A DNA stretch of 64,000 nucleotides from CADCWK01 sp035944555 (GCA_035944555.1 DASZAY010000026.1:349693-413692), one strand, 5' to 3'. Positions 9,608 through 18,504 are shown, counted from the stretch's first letter. The notes: a model not told the origin generated them from the sequence alone. Made by a program: numbers and translations.

Positions 9608-9632
9608 CCTGATCGATCAACCCAAGTACTGG

Positions 9633-11051
9633 CTACCCGAGCGCCAATGTCATTGGCTTCTCCAGATAACCGCGCACCGTCTGGAGGAAGCGCGCCACCT
9701 CAGCGCCGTCGACGGCGCGGTGATCGGCGGAGACGCTCAGCTTCATCCGCTGGCCGATCACGATCTGATCGCCCTGGACGACCGGCACCCGCGCAATCGC
9801 GCCCACCGCGAGGATCGCCGCCTGTGGCGGATTGATCACGGCGATGAACTCGTCAACGTCGAGCATCCCCAGGTTGGAGATCGTGAACGTTCCGCCCTGG
9901 TACTCCTCCGGCTTGAGCCCGCCGTTCTTGGCGCGGCCGATCAGGTCCTTCGAGGCACGAGCGATGGCGCCCAGGCTCTTCTGGTCCGCGTCGGCGATAA
10001 ACGGGGCGATCAGGCCGCCGTCCAGCGCGACGGCGATGTTGATGTCCACGTTCGAGTGGTCGTAGAGCTCACCGCCCTCGAACGAGGCGTTGAGGTCGGG
10101 GTGCTGGGTGAGGGCCAGCGCCGCAGCCTTGACGACCAGGTCGTTGAACGAGACCCGGGCACCACCCTCCGGGAGCTGCGAGTTGATCTGCGTCCGGAAC
10201 TCGGCCGCCGCCGCCATGTCGATTTCGGACGTCACGTAGAAGTGCGGCACGGTCTGCTTGGACTCGGTCATCCGGCGACCGGTGACGCGCCGGATGCGCG
10301 GAAGCTCCCGCAGCACCGGGGCCGGCCGGCCGGAGTAGGTGGCCGGGCCGGTAGCCGTCTGGGACTGGATCGCTGGAGTGGCCTCGGCCTGCGGAGCCGG
10401 GGTGGCAGCGGCGGGAGCCGGTGCCGGGGCAGCGGCCGGGGCGGCTTGCCGCGGTGCCTGCGTGCGGGCGCCCGTCACGTACGGCATGACGTCGTCCTTG
10501 ACGATCCGTCCGCCCGGGCCCGACCCCTGCACCTGCTGGAGGTCGATCCCGTGCTCCGCCGCCAGGCGCTTGACCAATGGTGAGGCGCGGAACCGGCCGT
10601 TGGAGGTAGTCTCCGTCGCGGGCTGCTCCGCGGCGGCGGGGCGCGTCGTCTCCGAGGTCTGCGCCGCGACGCCGGCTGGGAATCCCTCGGTGGACGGGCT
10701 GTCCGGCGTCGTCGGGTCGTCTCCGGTCGTCCGGTCCGGGTACTTGATCGACTCAGACTCCGTACCTGGGGCGCTGATGACCTCCGCCGTCGGCTCAGAC
10801 GCCCCGTCGACGAGGTCGTCGTCGCCGATCTGCGCGATCGCCTGCCCGATGGGCACGACATCGCCCTCGCCGACCAGCAGCCGGGAGATCTTGCCCGACT
10901 CGGTCGCCTCGATCTCGAGTGAGACCTTGTCGGTCTCGATCTCGGCGATCGCGTCTCCCTCCGAGACCTCGTCCCCCTCGGCCTTGAGCCACTTCAGGAG
11001 GGTGCCCTCTTCCATCCCGTCGCCCATCTTGGGCATGATCACCTGCGGCAT
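9633..11051 (-). CDS. pdhC: 2-oxoacid dehydrogenase E2 (dihydrolipoamide acyltransferase)
   Basis: The 472-residue core enzyme transfers the acyl group from lipoamide to CoA. One lipoyl domain (residues 1-80, lipoyl lysine in EIETDKVSLEIEATE) is followed by a Pro/Ala/Thr linker, an E3-binding domain (RASPLVKRLAAEHGIDL...GPGGRIVKDDV), a second Ala/Pro-rich linker, and a catalytic domain that ends with the active-site motif SADHRAVDGAEVARFL. It is the third gene of an operon, nine bases after the E1 beta stop. No E3 (lipoamide dehydrogenase) gene is in the window. Pyruvate is the likeliest substrate; acetoin or branched-chain 2-oxoacids cannot be excluded. Confidence 0.93.
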   Translation of the reverse strand: MPQVIMPKMGDGMEEGTLLKWLKAEGDEVSEGDAIAEIETDKVSLEIEATESGKISRLLVGEGDVVPIGQAIAQIGDDDLVDGASEPTAEVISAPGTESESIKYPDRTTGDDPTTPDSPSTEGFPAGVAAQTSETTRPAAAEQPATETTSNGRFRASPLVKRLAAEHGIDLQQVQGSGPGGRIVKDDVMPYVTGARTQAPRQAAPAAAPAPAPAAATPAPQAEATPAIQSQTATGPATYSGRPAPVLRELPRIRRVTGRRMTESKQTVPHFYVTSEIDMAAAAEFRTQINSQLPEGGARVSFNDLVVKAAALALTQHPDLNASFEGGELYDHSNVDINIAVALDGGLIAPFIADADQKSLGAIARASKDLIGRAKNGGLKPEEYQGGTFTISNLGMLDVDEFIAVINPPQAAILAVGAIARVPVVQGDQIVIGQRMKLSVSADHRAVDGAEVARFLQTVRGYLEKPMTLALG

Positions 11052-11060
11052 GACGACACC

Positions 11061-12044
11061 TTATCCTTTGCGGTATAGCGCACGATTCGCCGCTTCAACG
11101 ATCTGCTCGACACCCGGGAAGGCTGCGATCTCGAGGTTCCGGGCGTACGGCGCCGGAACCTCAGCGCCACTGACCCGCTCGACCGGGGCATCGAGATAGT
11201 CGAAGGCATGCTCCTGGATGATTGCGGCCACCTCGGACGCCACGCTGAACCAGCGCCACTGCTCCTGGACGACGACAGCCCGGTTGGTCTTCTGGACCGA
11301 CTGGATGATGGTGTCAGAGTCGAAGGGGCGGATCGAGCGGAGGTCGATGACCTCGGCGCTGACATCCTGCTCCTTGAGCTTGTCAGCCACCTTGAGCAGC
11401 AGGTTGACCTGCCGACCATAGGAGATCAGCGAGATGTCCGTGCCCTCGCGGGCGACCCGGGCCTTGCCGAACGGGACCGGGTGGTCACCCTCGGGGACCT
11501 CTCCCTTGGTGCCGTAGAGCGCGCCGGCCTCCATGAAGATCACGGGATCCGGGTCGCGGATGGCAGTCAGCATCATCCCCTTGACGTCCTCCGGGGTGGC
11601 CGGGGCGACGACCTTGAGGCCGGGGAACTGGCCGTAGAAGCCCTCGAGGCTGTGGGTGTGCTGGGCCGATAGCTGGACGCCGCCGCCGTTCGGGCCGCGG
11701 ATGACGATCGGCACGGAGATCTGCCCGCCGGAGAAGTAGCGCAGCTTGGCGGCGTTCTGGATGATCTGGTCGGAGGCGAGGAAGGAGAAGTTCCAGGTCA
11801 TCATCTCGACGACCGGCTTCATCCCCAGCATCGCCATGCCGATCGCGGCGCCGGTGAAGCCGCCCTCGGCGATCGGCGTGTCGATCACGCGCTTGGAACC
11901 GAACCGGTCGATCAGCCCGTCGGTGATCAGGTGGGTGCCGCCGTAGACTCCGATGTCCTCGCCGAGCAGCACGACCGATTCGTCGCGCTCCATCTCGTCG
12001 GCGAGCGCAGACTTGAGCGCGTCGCGGTACGTCATGTTAGCCAT
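11061..12044 (-). CDS. pdhB: 2-oxoacid dehydrogenase E1 component, beta subunit
   Basis: 327 residues. It forms the alpha2beta2 thiamine-diphosphate enzyme with the neighbouring alpha subunit. Family motifs are VVLLGEDIGVYGGTH, the DTPIAEGGFTGAAIGMAM segment with the glutamate that contacts the ThDP pyrimidine ring, QNAAKLRYFSGGQ, and HTHSLEGFYGQFPGLKVVAP. The C-terminal transketolase-like domain ends IEAAANRALY-like (IVEAANRALYRKG). The gene lies 93 bp after the alpha gene and nine bases before E2, clearly one transcript. Confidence 0.94.
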   Translation of the reverse strand: MANMTYRDALKSALADEMERDESVVLLGEDIGVYGGTHLITDGLIDRFGSKRVIDTPIAEGGFTGAAIGMAMLGMKPVVEMMTWNFSFLASDQIIQNAAKLRYFSGGQISVPIVIRGPNGGGVQLSAQHTHSLEGFYGQFPGLKVVAPATPEDVKGMMLTAIRDPDPVIFMEAGALYGTKGEVPEGDHPVPFGKARVAREGTDISLISYGRQVNLLLKVADKLKEQDVSAEVIDLRSIRPFDSDTIIQSVQKTNRAVVVQEQWRWFSVASEVAAIIQEHAFDYLDAPVERVSGAEVPAPYARNLEIAAFPGVEQIVEAANRALYRKG

Positions 12045-12137
12045 TGGGTGAGTTCCTTCGATGCCGGCGACGCTGTCAGTCAGGGTCGCCGGGCGGTGCA
12101 GCGGTGGCTCACGGTCCGTCGGTGCTGATCGCCCGCA

Positions 12138-13187
12138 CTACTCGCCGGTCGGCGCGTAGACGTCCGTCTCGAGGATCGAGAGGTCAGGCTCCGGGCTCTC
12201 CTCGGCGAACTTCACCGCCTCGTCGGCGTAGGCCTTGGCACCGGCACGGATCTTCTCCAGCGTCTCCTCGTCGGCGGCGCCGAGGTCGAGCAGACGCTGC
12301 TCCAGCAGCCCGATCGGATCGCGCTTGCGGGCCTCGCGCACCTCGTCCTTGGAGCGGTAGCGCTCCAGGAAGTCGGCCGCGCCGTGCGGGCCGAGGCGGT
12401 AGGTCATCGCCTCCACGGCATAGGGCTTGCCGGTCTCCCGGATGTAATCCACAGCCTTGTTGGCGACACGGATCACGGCTTCGAGGTCCATGCCGTCCAC
12501 CCGCTCCCACTCGATCCCGTAGGAATCGAACTTCGAGCCAAGATCGGTATTGGCGGTGGCGCGCTCGACGGAGGTGCCCATGCCGTACTGGTTGTTCTCC
12601 AGGATGAACAGGCACGGGCACATGCCGCTCTTGCCCCAGAGCCCGGCCAGATTGGCGGCCTCATGGAAGGCACCGTTATGGATGGCGCCGTCACCAAGGT
12701 AGAGCTGGATGACGTTGCCGGTTTCCTTGTAGGCCTCGGCGTAGGCCATGCCGACACCGAGCGGGATGTGCCCGCCGACGATGCCGTAGCCGCCGTACAT
12801 CCCGTTCTTGACATCGAACAGGTGCATCGACCCGCCCTTGCCCTTCACGAGACCGGTGCCCTTGCCGTACAACTCGGCCATGGTGGCCTTATGGTCGCCG
12901 CCCTGGAAGAGGACGTGGGCGTGGTCCCGGTAGGCCGTAATCGTCTTGTCGCCTTCGCGGAACGCGTCGAGGAACCCGCGCGCGACGGCCTCCTGGCCGA
13001 TGTAGACGTGCAGGTACCCGCCGACCTTGCCCTGGCGGAAGCCGCGGGTGGCGGCCTCCTCGAACAGCCGAACCTCGACCATCTGGCGGTAGTAATCGAG
13101 TAGCGTCTCGGGCGCTACGGCCGGAGCATCGGATGCCCCGTCAACCGCTACGTCCTGCTTGTCGCGCTTGCGCTGGGTCGTCGCCAT
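12138..13187 (-). CDS. pdhA: 2-oxoacid dehydrogenase E1 component, alpha subunit
   Basis: The 349-residue decarboxylating subunit. Motifs include FRQGKVGGYLHVYIGQEAVA, KGKGGSMHLFD, and the ThDP-Mg binding motif GDGAIHNGAFHEAANLAGLW...ENNQYGMGTS. The start at 13187 (MATTQRKRDKQD) is preferred over the open frame from 13352 because the extra 55 residues are unlike the family and cover a hairpin-rich leader. It is first in the operon E1alpha-E1beta-E2. The leader contains an inverted repeat (13257-13287). Confidence 0.93.
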   Translation of the reverse strand: MATTQRKRDKQDVAVDGASDAPAVAPETLLDYYRQMVEVRLFEEAATRGFRQGKVGGYLHVYIGQEAVARGFLDAFREGDKTITAYRDHAHVLFQGGDHKATMAELYGKGTGLVKGKGGSMHLFDVKNGMYGGYGIVGGHIPLGVGMAYAEAYKETGNVIQLYLGDGAIHNGAFHEAANLAGLWGKSGMCPCLFILENNQYGMGTSVERATANTDLGSKFDSYGIEWERVDGMDLEAVIRVANKAVDYIRETGKPYAVEAMTYRLGPHGAADFLERYRSKDEVREARKRDPIGLLEQRLLDLGAADEETLEKIRAGAKAYADEAVKFAEESPEPDLSILETDVYAPTGE

Positions 13188-13256
13188 CCGTTGGCCTCTC
13201 ACGACCGCCGGTAGGAGCGACAAGGTCGCCGACCGGCAGTCCATTGTCCCCGGCGG

Positions 13257-13287
13257 CTGGAGTGTCTCCTTCCGGGAGGCACTCCAG
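13257..13287 (-). other. Inverted repeat in the leader of the E1-E2 operon
   Basis: CTGGAGTGTCTCC and GGGAGGCACTCCAG pair almost perfectly around a four-base loop, about 70 bp upstream of the E1 alpha start. It lacks a U-tract, so it is more likely an mRNA leader structure or protein-binding site than a terminator. Confidence 0.4.
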
Positions 13288-13489
13288 CTACCGCAGACAT
13301 TCGTTACATGTGAAGGGAGAGCCCCGCCTGATCGTCCAGCCGGACCGAACACAACACGTCGTGGCCGATCGGCGAGCCGGAACGGGAAAGAGGATGTTCC
13401 GGGAGCCGGCGGGGAAGCCCCGTCATGTGCCCGATTGTAGCGCAGCGCGGAAACGATTCCGGAAATCTGGCAGCATCATGGACGATTCC

Positions 13490-13524
13490 TTCCGCCTTGT
13501 GGGATGTCTTCCCACAAGGCGGAA
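13490..13524 (-). terminator. Perfect 15-bp hairpin after the hypothetical gene
   Basis: TTCCGCCTTGTGGGA pairs perfectly with TCCCACAAGGCGGAA across a five-base loop, 57 bp beyond the stop of the minus-strand gene at 13581. The U-tract is poor, so terminator function is likely but not certain. The remaining 13288-13489 holds nothing else I recognise. Confidence 0.5.
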
Positions 13525-13580
13525 GAAACCGCGTCATTCCGGATCACCTTGCGGGACGCGGGAAGAAGCAAGCAGCTCGA

Positions 13581-14195
13581 TCAGCCCCGGTCGGGACGGG
13601 GATTGAGGTCAGCGATAGCGTGGGGCTCGTCGGCGTCGTCGCCAGTCCCCAGAGCAGGCGTATCGCGCTGCCACGCCGGCTCGACCAGCCCGGAGATGTC
13701 GCGGCCGGGCCGGACCGGTGTCCGGAGCGAGGGCTGGGCCTTGCGCTGCTCCTCGAACGACGTGAGGCCAAGCTCGAACCGTTCCTGATCGTCCGGCTCG
13801 CCCTCAGCCACGTCGAAGAAGCCCATGATTCCCTCGGCGGTGCCGCCCTGGGTCGCCGGGTGACGAACAGACTCCACGCGCGGTGATCGCTCGACCCGCT
13901 CGCCAGGGATGGTGCTGAAATCCGGCCGGGCTCCGGGCGCCTGCGGGGAGGCGTTGCCTCCCGGCGCATCCGGGAAGCGAAGCCGCAGTCGCCGTCCGGT
14001 CGGAGACAGCGCACCGAACGCCCGCTCCGGATCCCCATCCAGATCGGCCGACGACGCGAAGGCGCCGACCCCGGACCCGCTCATCCCGCTCGATCCCATC
14101 GGAACAGCAGTGTCCGGCCCCGGCGATACCTGTTCAGTGCCGGAACCATCGGTCGCCACGTCTGCGGATCTGCGGGGGGAACGGTCGTCGGCCAT
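13581..14195 (-). CDS. Hypothetical protein, disordered, acidic
   Basis: 204 residues from ATG 14195 (MADDRSPRRSADVATDGSGT); the frame is open to 14252, so the start is uncertain because no clear Shine-Dalgarno site is seen at either. The N-terminal ~80 residues are Gly/Ser/Pro/Asp-rich. The C-terminal half contains an ordered-looking stretch, GIMGFFDVAEGEPDDQERFELGL. There is no signal peptide or membrane span and no family I recognise. Codon-position GC bias favours this frame over the overlapping ones. Confidence 0.45.
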   Translation of the reverse strand: MADDRSPRRSADVATDGSGTEQVSPGPDTAVPMGSSGMSGSGVGAFASSADLDGDPERAFGALSPTGRRLRLRFPDAPGGNASPQAPGARPDFSTIPGERVERSPRVESVRHPATQGGTAEGIMGFFDVAEGEPDDQERFELGLTSFEEQRKAQPSLRTPVRPGRDISGLVEPAWQRDTPALGTGDDADEPHAIADLNPRPDRG

Positions 14196-14436
14196 GGGAG
14201 CTGCCTCAGCGGTGGGGAATCGGGCACGGTTGGTACCGGGCTGACCCGGCAATCCTGTCCCGGAGTATGACAGACAGGGTACGGGTCAGTCCCGTACGGG
14301 GTCCTTGCCCTGGAGAGCCCGTCGCCTGCTTGTCGACCGGAGGCGCCCCTCGGATGCCCCACACTGACTCGGCTTGCGCGATCTTACCCGCGAGTACCCG
14401 CGTTGCCATCGCTCTATTCAGGATTCCCCAAAAGGG

Positions 14437-14465
14437 TCGACATAACATGCTGAACGAGGTATACT
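14437..14465 (+). promoter_or_regulatory. Sigma-70-type promoter of an orphan transcript
   Basis: TCGACA (14437-14442), a 17-bp spacer, and TATACT (14460-14465). No plausible protein gene follows on this strand. The next element downstream is a chain of hairpins ending in a terminator. Confidence 0.6.
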
Positions 14466-14471
14466 ATTTTC

Positions 14472-14698
14472 TGTCGACCAGTAGGAACAAGTCTGCTGGA
14501 CGATACGCGGAGCCCGGCTCGACTCCCCCTCGACCGGGCCCTAGCTTCGCCGGCGCACCACGATGACACGTGGAGCGCGGCGCCCGGGTCGCATCCTCTG
14601 CGGCCGCGCCGGACAAGACGACCGGCCGCCACGACCCGGATCAACCAAGACCAACGGCAACGCCCCCACCAGCATACGGCGGGGGCGTGATCGTTTTT
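14472..14698 (+). ncRNA. Candidate structured small RNA (~225 nt)
   Basis: Between the promoter at 14437-14465 and a terminator ending in TTTTT at 14694-14698 lie three consecutive strong hairpins: 14478-14499 (CCAGTAG/CTGCTGG), 14512-14539 (GCCCGG/CCGGGC with extra TCGA pairing) and 14553-14578 (GCGCACCACG/CGTGGAGCGC). Flanking genes are both on the minus strand, so this is not a leader of a known gene. It does not show the conserved cores of SRP RNA, tmRNA, RNase P RNA or common riboswitches that I could recognise. Function is unknown. Confidence 0.45.
14660..14698 (+). terminator. Rho-independent terminator of the orphan transcript
   Basis: ACGCCCCC (14660-14667) pairs with GGGGGCGT (14681-14688) and is followed by GATCGTTTTT. 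The U-tract is on the plus strand, although the stem could also help end the minus-strand M20 gene. Confidence 0.7.
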
Positions 14699-14719
14699 CC
14701 CGACGAACGCCGTGCCCGG

Positions 14720-16159
14720 TTAACTCGGCCCTGGAACGGACCGGGGCTTGACGTGGGTTGGGATCGGGCACTGGTAGGGTCGGCCTGCCGTCGACTCCTC
14801 GAACTCCGCCCGCGCTCTTGCCCGCAGCTCCGGGTCCTGGTAGAACGACGTCGCCGTCGCGGCCATTCCCTTTGCGGCGTGGACCATGCCCTTCATGCCG
14901 ATCGATACACCTGATGTAGATGTGTTGGCCCAGCTGTGGCCAGGGACGCCAAGCGGGAAGCAGGCCGTTCCAATCTGCGACGTCGGCGTGATCCACGAAA
15001 CGTCGGCGACATCTGTCGAGCCGCCACCCTTCTTGTCACGATCCCGGATCGACCAGACCGCCCCGGACAGCCCTTCGTCGAGCAGATCCTCCGGCAGCTT
15101 CTGCTGGCGCAGCACGCCCAGCCGCAACTCCTCTGGATAGGCCGATGCGATCGTTTTCGCCCAGGCGATCTCGTCCTCGTCGAAGTCGATCGGCCCCAGC
15201 TCCTCCATCACCCGCATCATCTCGTCGGAGAGGACCTGGTTGGAGAGGACGTTGTAGGCGCCGGAGATGAAGTTTTCCTCCATCTTCGTCTCCGTCATCA
15301 GGGCCGCTCCCTCGGCACACTTCCGGACCCGTTCGGTCAGCTCCTCGACCTGCCACCGCTCCGGCGCCCGCACGAAGTACCACACCTCCGCCTCGTCGGG
15401 CACCACGTTCGGCGCCCCACCCCCGTTCGTGATCACGTAGTGGATCCGCGCCGCGTCGATCACGTGTTCCCGCAGGTAGTTCACGCCGACGTTCATGAGT
15501 TCCACGGCATCGAGGGCGCTCCGGCCCGTCTCCGGATTTCCTGCCGCATGCGCGGTCCGGCCCCGGAATCGGAACTTGATGTTGTTCACCGCGTTGGAGG
15601 AGCCTGCCCGGACCGTGTTCACCGAGGCTGGGTGCCAGGTGATGGCCAGGTCGAGATCATCGAAGGCGCCGGAGCGGGCCATGAACACCTTGCCCTCGCA
15701 CGTCTCCTCCGCCGGACACCCGTAGTACCGCACCTCCCCCGGCGTGTTCGTCGCGATCAGCCACGCCTTGGTCACCGCCGCCGCCGCCAGCGCCGCCGTG
15801 CCCAGCAGGTTGTGCCCGCAGCCGTGCCCCGGTCCGTCCGGCACCAGCATCTTCTGCACCGGGTCCCGCTCCTGCGACAGCCCCGGCAGCGCGTCGTACT
15901 CGCCGAGGAAGCCGATGACCGGCCCGCCCGTCCCGTGGGTGTAGGAGGCGCTGAAGGCGGTGGGCAGCTCGCCGACGTTGCGGGTGATGGTGAAGCCGTC
16001 GGCCTCGAGGTCGCGGATCTGGAGCTGGCAGGCGTGGTACTCGGCGAGAGCGACCTCGGGGTGCTCCCAGATCTGGTTGGCCATGGTGACGAAGCGCGAC
16101 TGCCGCTCCTCCAGCCATTCCACCACCCCGGCGATGGGGCTTTCCGTCGGTGCCGTCAT
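14720..16159 (-). CDS. M20-family amidohydrolase, AbgB-like (p-aminobenzoyl-glutamate utilisation type)
   Basis: 479 residues from ATG 16159 (MTAPTESPIAG), supported by GGAG seven bases upstream; the open frame to 16300 is not used. It has the zinc-peptidase M20 fold with a dimerisation lid. Visible metal and catalytic motifs are FLGEYDALPGLSQ, GPGHGCGHNLLGTAALA, PAEETCEGK and the lid-domain HAAGNPETGRSALDA. The IWEHPEVALAEYHA start and GKVFMARSGAFDDLD are typical of AbgB-type hydrolases that split amide-linked aromatic or amino-acid conjugates. The true substrate is unknown. It is a single gene, ~200 bp downstream of the OpgC-like gene. Confidence 0.88.
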   Translation of the reverse strand: MTAPTESPIAGVVEWLEERQSRFVTMANQIWEHPEVALAEYHACQLQIRDLEADGFTITRNVGELPTAFSASYTHGTGGPVIGFLGEYDALPGLSQERDPVQKMLVPDGPGHGCGHNLLGTAALAAAAVTKAWLIATNTPGEVRYYGCPAEETCEGKVFMARSGAFDDLDLAITWHPASVNTVRAGSSNAVNNIKFRFRGRTAHAAGNPETGRSALDAVELMNVGVNYLREHVIDAARIHYVITNGGGAPNVVPDEAEVWYFVRAPERWQVEELTERVRKCAEGAALMTETKMEENFISGAYNVLSNQVLSDEMMRVMEELGPIDFDEDEIAWAKTIASAYPEELRLGVLRQQKLPEDLLDEGLSGAVWSIRDRDKKGGGSTDVADVSWITPTSQIGTACFPLGVPGHSWANTSTSGVSIGMKGMVHAAKGMAATATSFYQDPELRARARAEFEESTAGRPYQCPIPTHVKPRSVPGPS

Positions 16160-16357
16160 ATATCGCTCCATTCCTTCTGGCGCTTCCGCCCACATCATGT
16201 CCGTGGGGCAGCTTCTCCCACCGGAGCAAGGGCCGCAAGAGCGAGCAATCATCGGAACGGAACGTAGACCGACGGATAGCACAATGAACGCGAGCGGCAT
16301 CCGGCGTTACGTCCGTTTCAGGGCACCGTCGCAGAAGAGATCGTCACGACCGGCACA

Positions 16358-17665
16358 TCAGGAACTGGCGGAGGGCAGTTCACCGGAACCGGAGGCTGAC
16401 TGAGCTGGCCTGGTCATGCGATCGTCCAACCGCCGACTGATCGCCGGCACACCCCAGATGAACCCGATCACGGCGACGATGACGATCAGGCGGAGGATGA
16501 TGCTGTCAACCCAGCCAATTGCCGACGCGTTCGGCAGCAGCCAGGCAAGGGTGACGATCGGGACGGCGACTAGCAGCGTGATCTCCGGACTGCGACCGAT
16601 CGGGCGTACCAGACCATCCAGCGTCGACAGGCCGAGACGGCGCAGCCCCGAGATCAGCACCACCGCGGTCAGGAGAACCGTCACCGTGCTGACGAGGACG
16701 AGCGGTCCGAGGGTGGCGTGACGGACCAGCCAATGATCGCCCGTGGCGAACCACGCGGGGTCGAACCCGGCCCAGTCCGGCAATCCCTCGCGCGCTCCAG
16801 CTATCGAGACGACCAACTGCCAGGCGACCAGTGCAACCGTGATCAGGAACGCGAGAAGCGTCGCCAGTCGTCCGACCGGCTCATCAAACCATCGAATCAC
16901 CGCCGGCCAGTTGCCCCCGAGCAACGCACCGATAACGACCAGGATCTGCCAGGAAAGGAGCGGGAAGTCTTCGCCGAAGACGAACCCGAAGGGCCGCCAG
17001 CCGGGTACGAGATTCACTGCCCAGAGCGCTACGCTGATCAGGAGGACCAGCCGCCATCTCCGCGACAGGATCAGTCGCAGGACGACCGGGACGACGACCA
17101 GCAGCAGCACGACCAGCGCGGTGGTGTCCAGCTGGGCCGGGCCAACCCGGAGCAGTGACAGGTCTCCGATCGCGCTCGCCGGGACAGGATAGTCAGCCAG
17201 CCCGGGAGTCGACGCGAACGACATGCTCGTCGAACCAGTGTCGGGATGCGGCCGCTGAGCGATTGGCGTGGCGTCCAGTCCCGGAACGTGGGCCGGGAGG
17301 TACGTCATGCCCCAGATCGCGAGCAACAAGGCGACGTAGACGAGGTACCGCTTTGCGCCGCTCCACCACAGGGCCGGGATGATGCCATCCTCGTCCGGGC
17401 GGACACCCGGCCCACGTACACGGGCACCGAGGAGAACGCCGAGCATGACGAGAAACAGGCTGATCGCGGAGATGAGCCCAAGCGGTCCGCCGCTGTTACC
17501 GCGCAGGAATGCCGGCCCCGGCAGCTGGGACGCGACGACCAGCAGCACCGTGATGGCCGAGCCCCAGATCACTCTGGCATCGAGCCCGTCGATCAGGTCA
17601 CCGGATGCCGGCCGGCGTCGCATCCTTGGCCGGCCCCGATCATGTGCTTCTTGCACGACGGCCAT
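16358..17665 (-). CDS. OpgC-like polytopic membrane protein
   Basis: 435 residues from ATG 17665 with a strong GGGAGGA site; about ten hydrophobic segments. The central block WRPFGFVFGEDFPLLSWQIL resembles the conserved ...PLxWQllFvlG segment of OpgC, an integral-membrane acyl-transferase family that succinylates glucans. A long extracytoplasmic loop (residues ~125-175) lies between the first helices. It follows the RsbW-like gene by 37 bp and is the last gene of the glucan-synthase operon, which fits a role in modifying or exporting the polysaccharide. The OpgC match is moderate, so another membrane family is possible. Confidence 0.65.
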   Translation of the reverse strand: MAVVQEAHDRGRPRMRRRPASGDLIDGLDARVIWGSAITVLLVVASQLPGPAFLRGNSGGPLGLISAISLFLVMLGVLLGARVRGPGVRPDEDGIIPALWWSGAKRYLVYVALLLAIWGMTYLPAHVPGLDATPIAQRPHPDTGSTSMSFASTPGLADYPVPASAIGDLSLLRVGPAQLDTTALVVLLLVVVPVVLRLILSRRWRLVLLISVALWAVNLVPGWRPFGFVFGEDFPLLSWQILVVIGALLGGNWPAVIRWFDEPVGRLATLLAFLITVALVAWQLVVSIAGAREGLPDWAGFDPAWFATGDHWLVRHATLGPLVLVSTVTVLLTAVVLISGLRRLGLSTLDGLVRPIGRSPEITLLVAVPIVTLAWLLPNASAIGWVDSIILRLIVIVAVIGFIWGVPAISRRLDDRMTRPAQSASGSGELPSASS

Positions 17666-17702
17666 CACTGTCCTCCCATGCTTGAGTCGTCGTGGCCCCG
17701 CG

Positions 17703-18167
17703 TCAGGCCGGGAGGTTCTTTTCAATCACCCAGCGGTTGTGTCCGCTCTCCAGCCGGCTATAGACGATCCCGTCCGTCACGGCGTGCGCGATCGCCAGCC
17801 CCCAGCCGTGGTCCATGTCCGGCTCGGTCAACGCAGTACGCATGTCGGCCGACGGCCGGACCGGGACGAGTTGGTACGGGATGCCCTGATCCAGCAGGAC
17901 GGATTCGATCCGGTCCGGGAACGCACGCAGGGACATGAAGAACACGGACGGCGGGTGGGCGTGGCGAATGATGTTGCCGGCAACCTCGGCAACCGCGGAC
18001 TCGAACAGTACCTTCCAGGTCTCGTCCGGAGCGATGCGGTTGTCGGTCTCCAGCCGCAGCCAGAATTCCGCAAGGTGGCGATGCACGGTATCGAGTCCGT
18101 CCATCGTCGCCGCGATCTCACGCTGGTCCTCGAACATGGGCACGTCATCACTTGCCCTGGTAGCCAT
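17703..18167 (-). CDS. RsbW/SpoIIAB-like anti-sigma serine kinase (HATPase_c_2)
   Basis: 154 residues. GHKL ATPase motifs are present: N-box LFESAVAEVAGNIIRHAHPP, G1 box LLDQGIPYQLVP, and G2 box DHGWGLAIAHAVTDGI. The ATG at 18167 has GGAGG seven bases upstream and lies inside the end of the STAS gene (20-nt overlap), so the two are translationally coupled. In partner switching such a kinase binds a sigma factor or other target and phosphorylates the STAS protein. No sigma-factor gene is adjacent, so the target may be the synthase machinery or a distant sigma factor. Confidence 0.88.
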   Translation of the reverse strand: MATRASDDVPMFEDQREIAATMDGLDTVHRHLAEFWLRLETDNRIAPDETWKVLFESAVAEVAGNIIRHAHPPSVFFMSLRAFPDRIESVLLDQGIPYQLVPVRPSADMRTALTEPDMDHGWGLAIAHAVTDGIVYSRLESGHNRWVIEKNLPA

Positions 18168-18504
18168 CAAGCGCCTCCTCGACGGTGGGGTAGAGCCGAA
18201 AGACCTGGTCGAGTGATGTCAGGGAGAACAGGGCGACCGGCTGGGCACCGGCCGCGGCCAGACGCAGGTCCCCGCCCGCTTGCCGGGCGGTCCGGAGGCC
18301 GCTGACGAGCGTGCTCAATCCGGAACTGTCGATGAACGTGACTCCCGCCAGGTCGACGACGATCCGGTTCCGGTGATCGGCGACGACACCCGCAAAGGCC
18401 TGCTTCACCTCGGCAGCCGAGCTGATATCCAGCCGTCCGGACAACCGGACCAGACTGATCCCATCGGACGGCTGCTCGGTCTCGATTCCGATCCTGGTTG
18501 CCAC
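18148..18504 (-). CDS. STAS-domain anti-anti-sigma factor (RsbV/SpoIIAA-like)
   Basis: 118 residues from a GTG start with AGGAGG nine bases upstream. The single STAS domain has LVRLSGRLDISSAAEVKQ and the phosphorylation-site segment VTFIDSSGLSTLVSGL, with Ser61 as the likely target by analogy with SpoIIAA. It lies 87 bp after the synthase catalytic gene and overlaps the RsbW-like kinase gene. With the SpoIIE-type phosphatase at the head of this operon it completes the three-part partner-switching set. Confidence 0.92.
   Translation of the reverse strand: MATRIGIETEQPSDGISLVRLSGRLDISSAAEVKQAFAGVVADHRNRIVVDLAGVTFIDSSGLSTLVSGLRTARQAGGDLRLAAAGAQPVALFSLTSLDQVFRLYPTVEEALDGYQGK

Larger units (their letters stand above)
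9155..9632. other. Intergenic region between ndk and the E2 gene
   Basis: This 478-bp gap holds the third parS site and the E2 terminator near its right end. The first 390 bp must contain the ndk promoter, but I could not identify it with confidence. Small plus-strand open frames here have no Shine-Dalgarno support. Confidence 0.6.

Noticed and set aside
9591..10583. Plus-strand open frame of 330 codons
   Set aside because: Shadow of the E2 gene; the minus strand has the lipoyl, E3-binding and catalytic motifs.
14936..16267. Plus-strand open frame of 443 codons
   Set aside because: Antisense to the M20 hydrolase gene and without family motifs.
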